The notes below the pieces were generated by a model, which did not search any database, was not told the origin of the DNA, and saw only the letters and a program-made list of their open reading frames with translations. A program made the position numbers and the translations under genes. DNA of 64,000 nucleotides, from positions 992,001-1,056,000 of the forward strand of contig OZ242192.1 of assembly GCA_965205955.1 (NCBI GenBank). Direction: 5' to 3'. This DNA comes from G965202915 sp965205955 (GTDB taxonomy: Bacteria > Pseudomonadota > Gammaproteobacteria > Eutrophobiales > Eutrophobiaceae). This document shows, piece after piece, positions 17,581 to 24,953 of the stretch (within the stretch, counting starts at the first letter, position 1; each line of letters starts with the position of its first letter).

Positions 17581-18601
17581 AATCAATAACTTGTCGGTCA
17601 AGATTGAAAATCAGCCGATTATTCAGTCGGTTTCCTTCGACCTGAAGGAAGGTGAAATCGGCTGTCTACTGGGGGCGAGCGGCTGCGGCAAATCGACGCT
17701 GCTGAGAGCAATCGCCGGGTTCGAGCGGCCGGCCGCCGGAGAAATCCGGGTGAAGGGGGTGCGGGTCAGCAATGCCAGACACCTTGTTCCGGTCGAACAG
17801 CGGCAGATCGGCATGGTGTTTCAGGATTACGCGCTGTTCCCGCATATGACGGCGGTCGAGAATATTACCTTCGGTATGCGCAATGCATCCAAACAGACAA
17901 AGCGTGAGCGCCTGCTGGAGTTGATTGAATTGCTGGATCTGGAAGGGTGCGGCGATAAATATCCGCATCAGCTTTCGGGCGGTCAGCAGCAGCGCATTGC
18001 GCTGGCCAGGGCAATGGCCCCGCGGCCGGCGATATTATTGCTGGACGAGCCGTTTTCAAATCTGGATGTCGAATTGCGGGAGCAGATTGCCTATCAGATC
18101 GGGGCAATTCTCAGGAAAGACGGTGTTACTGCGCTGCTGGTCAGCCATAATCAGTTGGAGGCCTTTGCAATGGCGGATAGGGTCGGCGTCATTAATCATG
18201 GTTCTCTATTGCAATGGGATACCGCGTTCAATCTCTATCACGAACCAAAGTGCGTGTACGTCGCCGACTTTGTTGGTGAGGGGGTGTTTATCGGCGGCGA
18301 GGTGGTGGATGCGCACACCGTCGATACCGAGTTGGGGCATATCGTCGGCAAGCGGGCGCACGGGCGTCCGCCCGGCAGCCGGGTGAATGTATTGATACGA
18401 CCGGACGATGTTTTGCATGACGATGCAAGCCCAATGCAGGCAAAGGTATTAAAAAAGGCATTCAGAGGCGCCGAGTTTTTATATACTCTGGAATATAATG
18501 GAGGTACCCGCCTGTTGAGTCTGGTGCCCAGTCATCATAATCATCCGGTGAATGAGCCGATAGGGATCCGGCTGGAAATAGACCATCTGGTGGTTTTTTG
18601 A
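17564..18601 (+). CDS. fbpC: Fe(III) ABC transporter, ATP-binding protein
   Basis: The 345-residue ATPase carries Walker A 'GASGCGKST', the ABC signature 'LSGGQQQRIALARAM', Walker B 'ILLLDEPFSNLD' and the H-loop 'LLVSHNQLEAFAMADR'. The C-terminal 100 residues form a TOBE-like domain, as in FbpC and other CUT-type importers. It powers the permease from the cytoplasmic face. The gene begins inside the 3' end of the permease gene, indicating translational coupling. The AT-rich mobile cassette starts about 80 bases after its stop. Confidence 0.93.
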   Translation: MNRAIEINNLSVKIENQPIIQSVSFDLKEGEIGCLLGASGCGKSTLLRAIAGFERPAAGEIRVKGVRVSNARHLVPVEQRQIGMVFQDYALFPHMTAVENITFGMRNASKQTKRERLLELIELLDLEGCGDKYPHQLSGGQQQRIALARAMAPRPAILLLDEPFSNLDVELREQIAYQIGAILRKDGVTALLVSHNQLEAFAMADRVGVINHGSLLQWDTAFNLYHEPKCVYVADFVGEGVFIGGEVVDAHTVDTELGHIVGKRAHGRPPGSRVNVLIRPDDVLHDDASPMQAKVLKKAFRGAEFLYTLEYNGGTRLLSLVPSHHNHPVNEPIGIRLEIDHLVVF

Positions 18602-18686
18602 GCGGTATTGCGCCATCCGGCCGCATCAGCCGACTGGTCCCGCTCAAGTACCAGATTAAAACGAAGCCCAATTCATTAAAAATCTA

Positions 18687-18714
18687 GGGAATTATATACT
18701 TTAATACACAAAAT
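18687..18714 (+). repeat. Left terminal inverted repeat of the cassette
   Basis: Twenty-eight bases beginning GGGAATTATATACT and ending ACACAAAAT. They match the reverse complement of 21021-21048 except at the 14th and 16th positions. The eight bases before it repeat directly after the right end. Confidence 0.85.
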
Positions 18715-18885
18715 TAGGAGAAAGAAATACATTATTATAATTATTTTTGAATAGACTAGCCAAACTTTATTTTGTTCTATAAAGGGTGTGAGTTCCGGTT
18801 CAATCATCGCTATGATAAAATCTATCAAATACTACTGAAATCATGCAGAAAAACCCCGCTCAAGTTATCATGACCAAAAAGTAAA

Positions 18886-19866
18886 ATGAAAAAGGAAATA
18901 TCAAATAAGAATTTGCACAAGGCAAACATCGCTAAAAAAGATGAATTTTATACCCAGCTACCGGATATTGAAAAAGAGTTGAAGCATTATAAAGAGTACT
19001 TTAAGGGCAAGGTTGTTTTTTGTAATTGTGATGATCCTCGTATCAGTAATTTCTTCAATTATTTTTCCTATAATTTTGAATATTTAGAGCTAAAAAAATT
19101 GATTACGACCTGTTATAAAAATCAAAATATTAATCTGTTCAGCCAAAACAATGCAGAAAAGGCAATTTATTTAGAGTACGAAGGCGATAAAAATGATAAT
19201 AAAGTTCCTGACCATGAAGAAATTGGCATTCAACACTTAGCCGGTGATGGCGATTTTAGAAGCAAGGAATGTATTGCACTTTTGAAAAAGGCGGATATTG
19301 TAGTCACCAATCCGCCTTTTTCTCTATTTCGATACTATGTTGCTCAGTTAGTGGAATATGATAAAAAATTTGTCATCATCGGCAATCAAAATGCCATAAC
19401 CTACAAAGAGATTTTTAAACTCATAAAAGAAAATAAAATTTGGTTCGGACATAGTATCCATAGCGGAGATAGAGAATTTGGAGTTCCTAATGATTATCCA
19501 TTAAACGCCGCTAGTAGTAGAATTGATGAAAATGGGAATAAATATATTAGAGTTAAAGGGGTTCGCTGGTACACCAATTTAGACTATAAAGAAAGACATG
19601 AAGATTTAATACTTTACAAAAAATACAATGAAAGTGAATATCCTAAATATGATAACTATGATGCCATAAATATTGATAAAACCAAAGATATTCCGATGGA
19701 TTATAAGGGAGCTATGGGTGTGCCAATTACCTTTATGGATAAATATAATCCTGATCAATTTGAAATTATGGGCAATGAATATGATTTAAATATAGATAAA
19801 GGTCGTGGATACGTTAATGGCAAGAGGAAGTACAGTAGGATTTTTATTAAAAAGAAAAGAATTTAA
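18886..19866 (+). CDS. EcoRI-family adenine-specific DNA methyltransferase
   Basis: The 326-residue protein belongs to the EcoRI modification methylase family (PF13651). Its N-terminus 'KKDEFYTQLPDIEKEL' is typical, and the catalytic N6-adenine motif IV is NPPF at residues 142-145 ('ADIVVTNPPFSLFRYY'). An SAM-binding region precedes it ('GKVVFCNCDDPR'). 'DREFGVPNDYPLNA' and the run of aromatic and lysine residues behind it fit the target-recognition half. Base composition is strongly AT-rich. The nuclease gene follows 19 bases after the stop. Its recognition sequence is unknown; family membership does not prove GAATTC. Confidence 0.85.
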   Translation: MKKEISNKNLHKANIAKKDEFYTQLPDIEKELKHYKEYFKGKVVFCNCDDPRISNFFNYFSYNFEYLELKKLITTCYKNQNINLFSQNNAEKAIYLEYEGDKNDNKVPDHEEIGIQHLAGDGDFRSKECIALLKKADIVVTNPPFSLFRYYVAQLVEYDKKFVIIGNQNAITYKEIFKLIKENKIWFGHSIHSGDREFGVPNDYPLNAASSRIDENGNKYIRVKGVRWYTNLDYKERHEDLILYKKYNESEYPKYDNYDAINIDKTKDIPMDYKGAMGVPITFMDKYNPDQFEIMGNEYDLNIDKGRGYVNGKRKYSRIFIKKKRI

Positions 19867-19885
19867 CTATAAACTATATTTACTT

Positions 19886-20968
19886 ATGAAAATAAAACTT
19901 AAAGAAATTCCAATTAGGGATCTATCCCATGGATACGTCAATGACAATGAGGAGGGCGTTATTGGTTATAGTGGAAAATTAAACATTCGCCCCAAATATC
20001 AACGTGAGTTTATCTATAAAGACCAGCAAAGAGATTCTGTCATAAACAGCATTAACAAGGATTTTCCGCTCAATGTAATGTATTGGATAAAAAACCAAGA
20101 TGGCGGTTTTGAGGTGTTAGACGGACAACAAAGAACGATTAGTATTTGTGAATATGTATCTGGTAAATTTTCACTCAATAATTTGTATTTTCACAATCTC
20201 CAAGATACGGAACAAGAAAAAATTCATGATTATAAATTGATGGTGTATTTTTGCGAGGGAACGGATAAGGAAATACTAGATTGGTTTAAAATCATTAACA
20301 TAGCAGGGGAAAAACTTACCGATCAAGAGTTGAGAAATGCAATTTATACCGGCACTTGGCTGACTAATGCTAAAAGGCATTTTAGCAAAACCGGTTGCCC
20401 TGCTTACGGTATCGCAAATAATTATTTAAAAGGGGTAGCAATCCGTCAGGATTATTTAGAGACCACAATAAAATGGATAAGCAATGATGCCATTGAGCAA
20501 TATATGGCTAAACACCAACACAAGCCAAACGCAAACGAGCTATGGTTGTATTTTCAAAGTGTTGTCAACTGGATCAAAGCTATTTTTCCAAAATATCGCA
20601 AAGAAATGAAAGGCGTGTCTTTTGGTGTTTTATATAACGAATTTAAAGACAAACAATACGATTCTGAAAAACTGGAAGAAGAAATAACAACATTAATGCA
20701 AGACGAAGATGTAACTAAAAAAGCAGGTATTTATTCCTATGTTCTCACTAGAGATGAAAAATATTTAAGCATTCGTGCCTTTAGCGAGAACCAAAAAAGA
20801 GAAGCATACGAAAAACAAAAAGGAATTTGTAGAAAGTGTGGAAAAAAATTTAAAATAAATGAAATGGAAGCTGACCATATAACACCTTGGCATGAAGGAG
20901 GTAAAACTACCGCTGATAATTGTCAAATGTTATGCAAACAAGATAATAGAACAAAGTCAGGAAAATGA
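19886..20968 (+). CDS. DUF262 (ParB/GmrS-like) plus HNH nuclease protein
   Basis: The 360-residue protein joins two nuclease-associated domains. The DUF262 domain at the N-terminus shows 'RPKYQREFIYKDQQRDSVI' and the nucleotide-hydrolysis motif DGQQR at residues 79-83. The last 50 residues form an HNH nuclease with two zinc-knuckle cysteines ('CRKCGKKF'), 'EADHITPWHEGGKT' and 'NCQMLCKQ'. DUF262-nuclease proteins act against phage, often as modification-sensing enzymes (GmrSD, SspE). Here it is the only candidate nuclease beside a methyltransferase. ATG 19886 is preferred; an upstream in-frame ATG lies inside the methyltransferase gene. Confidence 0.85.
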   Translation: MKIKLKEIPIRDLSHGYVNDNEEGVIGYSGKLNIRPKYQREFIYKDQQRDSVINSINKDFPLNVMYWIKNQDGGFEVLDGQQRTISICEYVSGKFSLNNLYFHNLQDTEQEKIHDYKLMVYFCEGTDKEILDWFKIINIAGEKLTDQELRNAIYTGTWLTNAKRHFSKTGCPAYGIANNYLKGVAIRQDYLETTIKWISNDAIEQYMAKHQHKPNANELWLYFQSVVNWIKAIFPKYRKEMKGVSFGVLYNEFKDKQYDSEKLEEEITTLMQDEDVTKKAGIYSYVLTRDEKYLSIRAFSENQKREAYEKQKGICRKCGKKFKINEMEADHITPWHEGGKTTADNCQMLCKQDNRTKSGK

Positions 20969-21020
20969 AAAATGTGGGGAATTGAATACCCGATTTAAAT
21001 TAAAGCGCAAATAATGTTGT

Positions 21021-21048
21021 ATTTTGTGTATTTAGGTATATAATTCCC
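21021..21048 (-). repeat. Right terminal inverted repeat of the cassette
   Basis: The inverted partner of 18687-18714, 26 of 28 bases identical. It sits between the stop of the DUF262-HNH gene and the stop of the GIY-YIG gene. A partial copy of the same end, GGGAATTGAATAC, lies 30 bases inside at 20978-20990 in the opposite orientation. Confidence 0.85.
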
Positions 21049-21065
21049 AAAATCTAAATCAATTT

Positions 21066-21887
21066 TCAGTTCTTGTTGTATCCAAATTCTCTGGATTGGA
21101 ATACGTTTTTCCAATAGGTCTCTCGATCAATAATCACCCGATCCTCTGTTTTCATGGATCTGTATTCGAGTAGGGCTAACTTGAAGTTATCAGCATAAGT
21201 CGATCCTTTTGTTTTGATGAGTTTAGTTAATTCGTCGGTGTCGCCATGACCTGTGCCAATGTAGCAGTTCCACCGAGACCAGATGCCCTGTTCGCCATAT
21301 GCAGAACCGATGTAGTGTTTGCCGTTACTCGGATCAGAGATTGCATAGATGCCCTTTATATTTTCCAGCGCACTCTTCCAGTCAGGGTTCTCTTGCTCAA
21401 AGATCGGAGAAAGTTTCGAGAAACTATGATTAATGTTTTCGTATCCCGGAAATCGTTCTCCCGAATAACGATCTCGTAGAACTTCAGCGACGCTCATCTT
21501 CTCGTAGTGTTTTTCCAGGTAGAAAGCTCTTCCCCTGGTAGGCCTTTCGAGAGAAATTTTTAGTCGGCCTACCAAGTTGGAGTATTCTGGAAGCTCTTGA
21601 ATTTCGTAGCTGTGAGCTTGTTTCTTTCCTCTTGCCAATACTTCATAGATTCCTCCAAACAGCCACATATCCGTTTCGTGGTAGAAGTCTATAAGCGAAA
21701 ATATGTATTTTCGCGAGAACTCGTCATCATTATTTCGCCAAGTGTTCCATCCACGCCATTCCTTTTTGCTCTTCACATATACATCCAGAGGTTGTTTAAT
21801 TTTGTTCCAACGAGCGGCGTGGAGTTTGTATGACTCTGGGGCTTCAATTGTAATGAACTGGGAGAGAGGGATTGTCTTTTTTTCCAT
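21066..21887 (-). CDS. GIY-YIG nuclease domain protein
   Basis: The 273-residue protein has a GIY-YIG endonuclease domain in its C-terminal 100 residues: 'IKGIYAISDPSNGKHYIG' (GIY at 179-181, YIG at 192-194), the conserved arginine around 205, and a glutamate in 'DRETYWKNVF' that would bind the metal. The N-terminal 170 residues are of unknown type. Related stand-alone proteins include restriction enzymes and phage-defence nucleases, but no methyltransferase is paired with it. It is convergent with the cassette and its stop lies just outside the right target duplication, so it was part of the target region and not of the cassette. Confidence 0.75.
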   Translation of the reverse strand: MEKKTIPLSQFITIEAPESYKLHAARWNKIKQPLDVYVKSKKEWRGWNTWRNNDDEFSRKYIFSLIDFYHETDMWLFGGIYEVLARGKKQAHSYEIQELPEYSNLVGRLKISLERPTRGRAFYLEKHYEKMSVAEVLRDRYSGERFPGYENINHSFSKLSPIFEQENPDWKSALENIKGIYAISDPSNGKHYIGSAYGEQGIWSRWNCYIGTGHGDTDELTKLIKTKGSTYADNFKLALLEYRSMKTEDRVIIDRETYWKNVFQSREFGYNKN

Positions 21888-22102
21888 TTGGTATCTACGC
21901 CTACCTGATATTAATTAATTGGAGTGCTATGTGCTCATACAAATTATTGCACGTACCCAGGCGAGGGTCTATGATTAGACAAACAAATGGTTTTGGAGAT
22001 AGGTTCCCGGCAGGTGGGACACTCTCCATGGTTCATGCGCTGTATTGAAATGCCGGTTTGACCCGGCGGGATGATCAACGCGGAAAAAAACAGGAGATAA
22101 AT

Positions 22103-22600
22103 ATGGCAACGATAACGCTACGGGGAACTGAAATACATACGAATGGCAATCTGCCGGCTGTTGGGGAACAGGCGCCGGATTTTCGGCTTGTGAACGGCGA
22201 TCTGGGGGATGTTTCTCTCGCCGCATATAGTGGCAGGAAGAAGTTGTTGAATATAGTGCCAAGCTTGGATACGCCGGTGTGTGCGGCCTCGACGAAAAAA
22301 TTCAATGATGCGGCCGTGGAAAAAAAAGAGGCGGCATTTCTGATGATTTCCGCCGATTTACCGTTTGCAATGCAGCGGTTTTGCTCTGCGGAAGGTGCGG
22401 ACAATGTGATTCCGCTGGCAATGATGCGGTCAAAGAAATTCGCCGAGGATTATGGGGTGTTGATCGAGGACGGGCCTCTGGCAGGTATTACCGCCAGGGC
22501 GGTAGTGGTTGTCGATGAGGACGATAAGGTCATTTATGCGGAACTGGTGCCTGAAATTGCCCAGGAGCCGGATTATGATGCCGCACTTGCGTTTGTCTAA
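22103..22600 (+). CDS. tpx: Thiol peroxidase Tpx
   Basis: The 165-residue peroxiredoxin reduces hydrogen peroxide and lipid peroxides with electrons from thioredoxin. The peroxidatic cysteine is in 'PSLDTPVCAASTKKF' and the resolving cysteine in 'MQRFCSAEGADNVIPL', the spacing of atypical two-cysteine Tpx enzymes. ATG 22103 follows a good CAGGAGA ribosome-binding site; an earlier in-frame ATG is not needed. It precedes dgkA by 36 bases and may share a transcript with it. Confidence 0.95.
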   Translation: MATITLRGTEIHTNGNLPAVGEQAPDFRLVNGDLGDVSLAAYSGRKKLLNIVPSLDTPVCAASTKKFNDAAVEKKEAAFLMISADLPFAMQRFCSAEGADNVIPLAMMRSKKFAEDYGVLIEDGPLAGITARAVVVVDEDDKVIYAELVPEIAQEPDYDAALAFV

Positions 22601-22636
22601 TCGCTTGCAAGGGTATTCGACAGCGCAAAATTGATT

Positions 22637-22999
22637 ATGGCCTTTCAGGCGCACAGGGGAATAAGACGGATTGTCAATGCCCTGGTGTATTCGCTGGAAG
22701 GGTGCAGGGCTGCGTACAACAGTGAGGAGGCGTTCCGGCAGGAGTGCTTGCTGGCCTTGGTATTTATCCCGCTGGGTCTTTGGCTGGGGGATAGCGGTTT
22801 TGAACGGGCTTTGCTGGTCGGTGTGGTGTTGCTGGTGCTGGTGGTTGAGTTGCTTAATTCGGGAATCGAGGCGGTGGTTGACCGGATTGGGCCGGATATC
22901 CATGAGCTTTCAAAGCGGGCCAAGGATGTTGGTTCTGCCGCGGTATTGGTGTCACTGATTAATGCGGCTACCGTCTGGATATTGACGTTGCTGTTTTAG
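22637..22999 (+). CDS. dgkA: Diacylglycerol kinase DgkA
   Basis: The 120-residue inner-membrane kinase phosphorylates diacylglycerol to recycle lipid. It has the three membrane helices of the family and the catalytic segment 'ELLNSGIEAVVDRIG' with 'HELSKRAKDVGSAAVL'. An N-terminal amphipathic helix is included ('GIRRIVNALVYSLEG'). ATG 22637 is chosen over TTG 22631. Its stop overlaps the end of the convergent moeB gene by four bases. Confidence 0.95.
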   Translation: MAFQAHRGIRRIVNALVYSLEGCRAAYNSEEAFRQECLLALVFIPLGLWLGDSGFERALLVGVVLLVLVVELLNSGIEAVVDRIGPDIHELSKRAKDVGSAAVLVSLINAATVWILTLLF

Positions 23000-23754
23000 G
23001 GCTGCGGTTTTTGTCGGGAGCATACGGGACAGGCGGGGTCTTTGTCGAGCCTGGCCTGGTGGAACTCCATATTCAGACAGTCTATCAATAATAGTTTGCC
23101 CTGCAGGGTCTCCCCTATGCCCATCAGTATCTTCAGGGTTTCGCTGGCCTGGATACTGCCGATAATCCCCGGCAACGGGGCAATGACGCCGTTGGCGGTG
23201 CAGGTCTCTTCGACGGCCGTATCCTCGTCGTACAGGCAGCGGTAGCAGGGAGAGTCCGGGTCGGCGGGGTTGAATACGCTGAGCTGGCCTTCAAATCGAA
23301 TTGCGGCGCCGGATATCAGCGGCGTCTTCGTTCGCACACAGGCGGTGTTCAGCGCAAAGCGGGTTTTGAAATTATCACTGGCATCGACCACGGCATCGGC
23401 TTGTGTTGTTTGATTTTCTAATTCAGCGCCTTTGAGTGGGTGGTCAATGGTGATGATATTGGTTTCCGGGTTGAGGGTTTGCAGGCGCTCACGGGCGGAA
23501 TCGATCTTTTTGCGGCCTATGTCTTCGGTGGAATGTATGATTTGCCTTTGCAGGTTGGACAGGTCAACGGTGTCGATATCGACCAATACCAGTTTTCCGA
23601 CACCGGCTGAGGCGAGATACATGCAAACCGGCGAGCCCAGTCCCCCCAGACCGACGATCAGTACGCTGGCATCCGCCAGTTTGTTTTGGCCGGCGGCGTC
23701 GATTTCCGGCAACATTATTTGCCGGCTGTAGCGCAATAATTGTTGGTCATTCAT
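22996..23754 (-). CDS. moeB: MoeB/ThiF-type adenylyltransferase
   Basis: This 252-residue E1-like enzyme adenylates the C-terminal glycine of a small sulfur carrier such as MoaD. The nucleotide loop 'GLGGLGSPVCMYLASAGVG' is near residues 35-53, and zinc is held by two CxxC pairs, 'CYRCLY' and 'CPVCS'. The conserved cysteine is in 'EETCTANGVIAPLPG'. ATG 23754 gives the usual 'MNDQQLLRYSRQIMLP'. It is the last gene of the hemA-prfA-prmC-hypothetical-moeB run; its likely partner MoaD is encoded about 31 kb away. Confidence 0.92.
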   Translation of the reverse strand: MNDQQLLRYSRQIMLPEIDAAGQNKLADASVLIVGLGGLGSPVCMYLASAGVGKLVLVDIDTVDLSNLQRQIIHSTEDIGRKKIDSARERLQTLNPETNIITIDHPLKGAELENQTTQADAVVDASDNFKTRFALNTACVRTKTPLISGAAIRFEGQLSVFNPADPDSPCYRCLYDEDTAVEETCTANGVIAPLPGIIGSIQASETLKILMGIGETLQGKLLLIDCLNMEFHQARLDKDPACPVCSRQKPQP

Positions 23755-24095
23755 TTTTCATCACGGGGGGTTTTGCCGGTGGCATTGCCGATATATAAAC
23801 TCTGGGCATAATAGTCCCAGCCGCACAGGTTTTCATTGTAATCGCGCTGGTTTTTTTCGCAGGCAAGGATCAGGGTGTGTTTTATTTTTTGGAATGCGGA
23901 CGGCGTATCAATCAGATTTTTTTCGGTTAAATAGCGGTGAATCGTTTGGTAGTCGCATAGGCCTAAATCGTATTTGATCGATATTCTTCCGGCCTTATGG
24001 GCGCATTCATGTACGCCGTCCAATTGTGATAAGTCGGTGAATGTGGCCTCGTCAATGGCGCCGGTTCTGATTTTTATACGGCGAGTTTTCAGCAT
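23751..24095 (-). CDS. Small conserved protein between prmC and moeB, possibly HMA-like fold
   Basis: The 114-residue protein is not clearly recognised. Its first 70 residues have a beta-alpha-beta pattern, 'RIKIRTGAIDEATFTDLSQL', then 'GRISIKYDLGLCDYQTIHRY', which resembles heavy-metal-associated (HMA) domains but lacks their CxxC motif. The C-terminal 40 residues are rich in aromatics ('NENLCGWDYYAQSLYIG'). It overlaps prmC at one end and moeB at the other by a few bases, so it is a genuine member of the operon. Metal binding is not supported by visible residues. Confidence 0.6.
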   Translation of the reverse strand: MLKTRRIKIRTGAIDEATFTDLSQLDGVHECAHKAGRISIKYDLGLCDYQTIHRYLTEKNLIDTPSAFQKIKHTLILACEKNQRDYNENLCGWDYYAQSLYIGNATGKTPRDEK

Positions 24096-24946
24096 ATCGG
24101 CGGCGGTTGTTTCCGGATGGAACAGGCGAAGGATATTCGGTCTAGGCCGGCGTAATCCTGCACGGTGGTGACCGATTGATAGCCGTGCCGCCGGTACAGG
24201 GCTCTCACCGGGCGACTCTGATTGAAGCCGTGTTCGAGCAGGATCATCGCTGCCGAATGAAGATGATCAGCCGCGCGCCCGATAATATGCGTCAATGCCT
24301 CCAGTCCGTGTTCTCCGGCCAGTAATGCGCCGGCGGGTTCATATTGCAGGGTTTGCCGGCATAGATGCGCATCCTGTTTGCCAAGGTAGGGCGGGTTGCT
24401 GAGGATCAGGTCGAATTTTTCGCCTTCCAGACCCTGGAACCAGCAGCAATGCAAAAAGTCGATGTTGGCTGCATTGTGCCGGCGGGCGTTATCGGTTGCG
24501 ATTTGCAGGGCGAGGGGGTCTATGTCGGTGGCGGTAATTTTTCCGCCGGGTTTTTCCCGTGCGATCGCGATGGCAATCGCCCCGCTGCCGGTTCCGAGCT
24601 CCAGTATCCGGGGATGCTGGTTATCGGCCAATAGATCCAGTGCGGTTTCTACCAGGCATTCGGTCTCCGGGCGCGGGATCAGGGTATGTTGATTCACCTT
24701 GAAATCGAGTGACCAGAATTCTTTGTGTCCGGTCAGATAGGCAACCGGCCAGTCGGCGGCTCGTTTGTCGATCAGCGTATTGAATTTTTCAATGCAAGGC
24801 TCCGGAACGGCGGCATCCGCATGGGCGTAAATAGCGGCCCTGTCTGTATTCAATACCGCGGCAAGGAGAATTTCGCTGTCGAGCCGGGGGGTGTCGGATG
24901 CGGCCAGTCTGCCGCTCGCCTGTTTGATGAGTTGATGAATCTGCAT
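24089..24946 (-). CDS. prmC: Peptide chain release factor N5-glutamine methyltransferase
   Basis: PrmC methylates the glutamine of the GGQ motif in release factors. The 285-residue protein has an N-terminal helical domain and a Rossmann methyltransferase with 'ILELGTGSGAIAIAIA' and the catalytic 'LILSNPPYLG'. ATG 24946 begins 'MQIHQLIKQASGRL', a typical start; the frame extends into prfA without need. It follows prfA directly, whose product is its substrate, the usual pairing. Confidence 0.95.
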   Translation of the reverse strand: MQIHQLIKQASGRLAASDTPRLDSEILLAAVLNTDRAAIYAHADAAVPEPCIEKFNTLIDKRAADWPVAYLTGHKEFWSLDFKVNQHTLIPRPETECLVETALDLLADNQHPRILELGTGSGAIAIAIAREKPGGKITATDIDPLALQIATDNARRHNAANIDFLHCCWFQGLEGEKFDLILSNPPYLGKQDAHLCRQTLQYEPAGALLAGEHGLEALTHIIGRAADHLHSAAMILLEHGFNQSRPVRALYRRHGYQSVTTVQDYAGLDRISFACSIRKQPPPIC

Positions 24947-24953
24947 GGTTTTG

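Larger units (their letters stand above)
18679..21056. mobile_element. Transposase-less mobile cassette: 28-bp TIRs with 8-bp target duplication around a restriction-modification module
   Basis: The segment 18687-21048 (2362 bp) is bounded by 28-base inverted repeats identical at 26 positions, both starting GGGAATTATATAC at the outer edge. Directly outside each end stands the same eight bases, AAAATCTA (18679-18686 and 21049-21056), as expected for a target-site duplication. Inside are exactly two genes, an EcoRI-family methyltransferase and a DUF262-HNH nuclease; there is no transposase. The DNA is visibly richer in A and T than its flanks. An 8-bp duplication occurs in several transposase families (for example IS1595, ISL3, IS256); which one moved it cannot be told here. 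Confidence 0.82.

Noticed and set aside
18598..18655. Terminator after fbpC (TTGAGCGG with CCGCTCAA)
   Set aside because: The arms are about 40 bases apart and no T-run follows, so an intrinsic terminator is not convincing.
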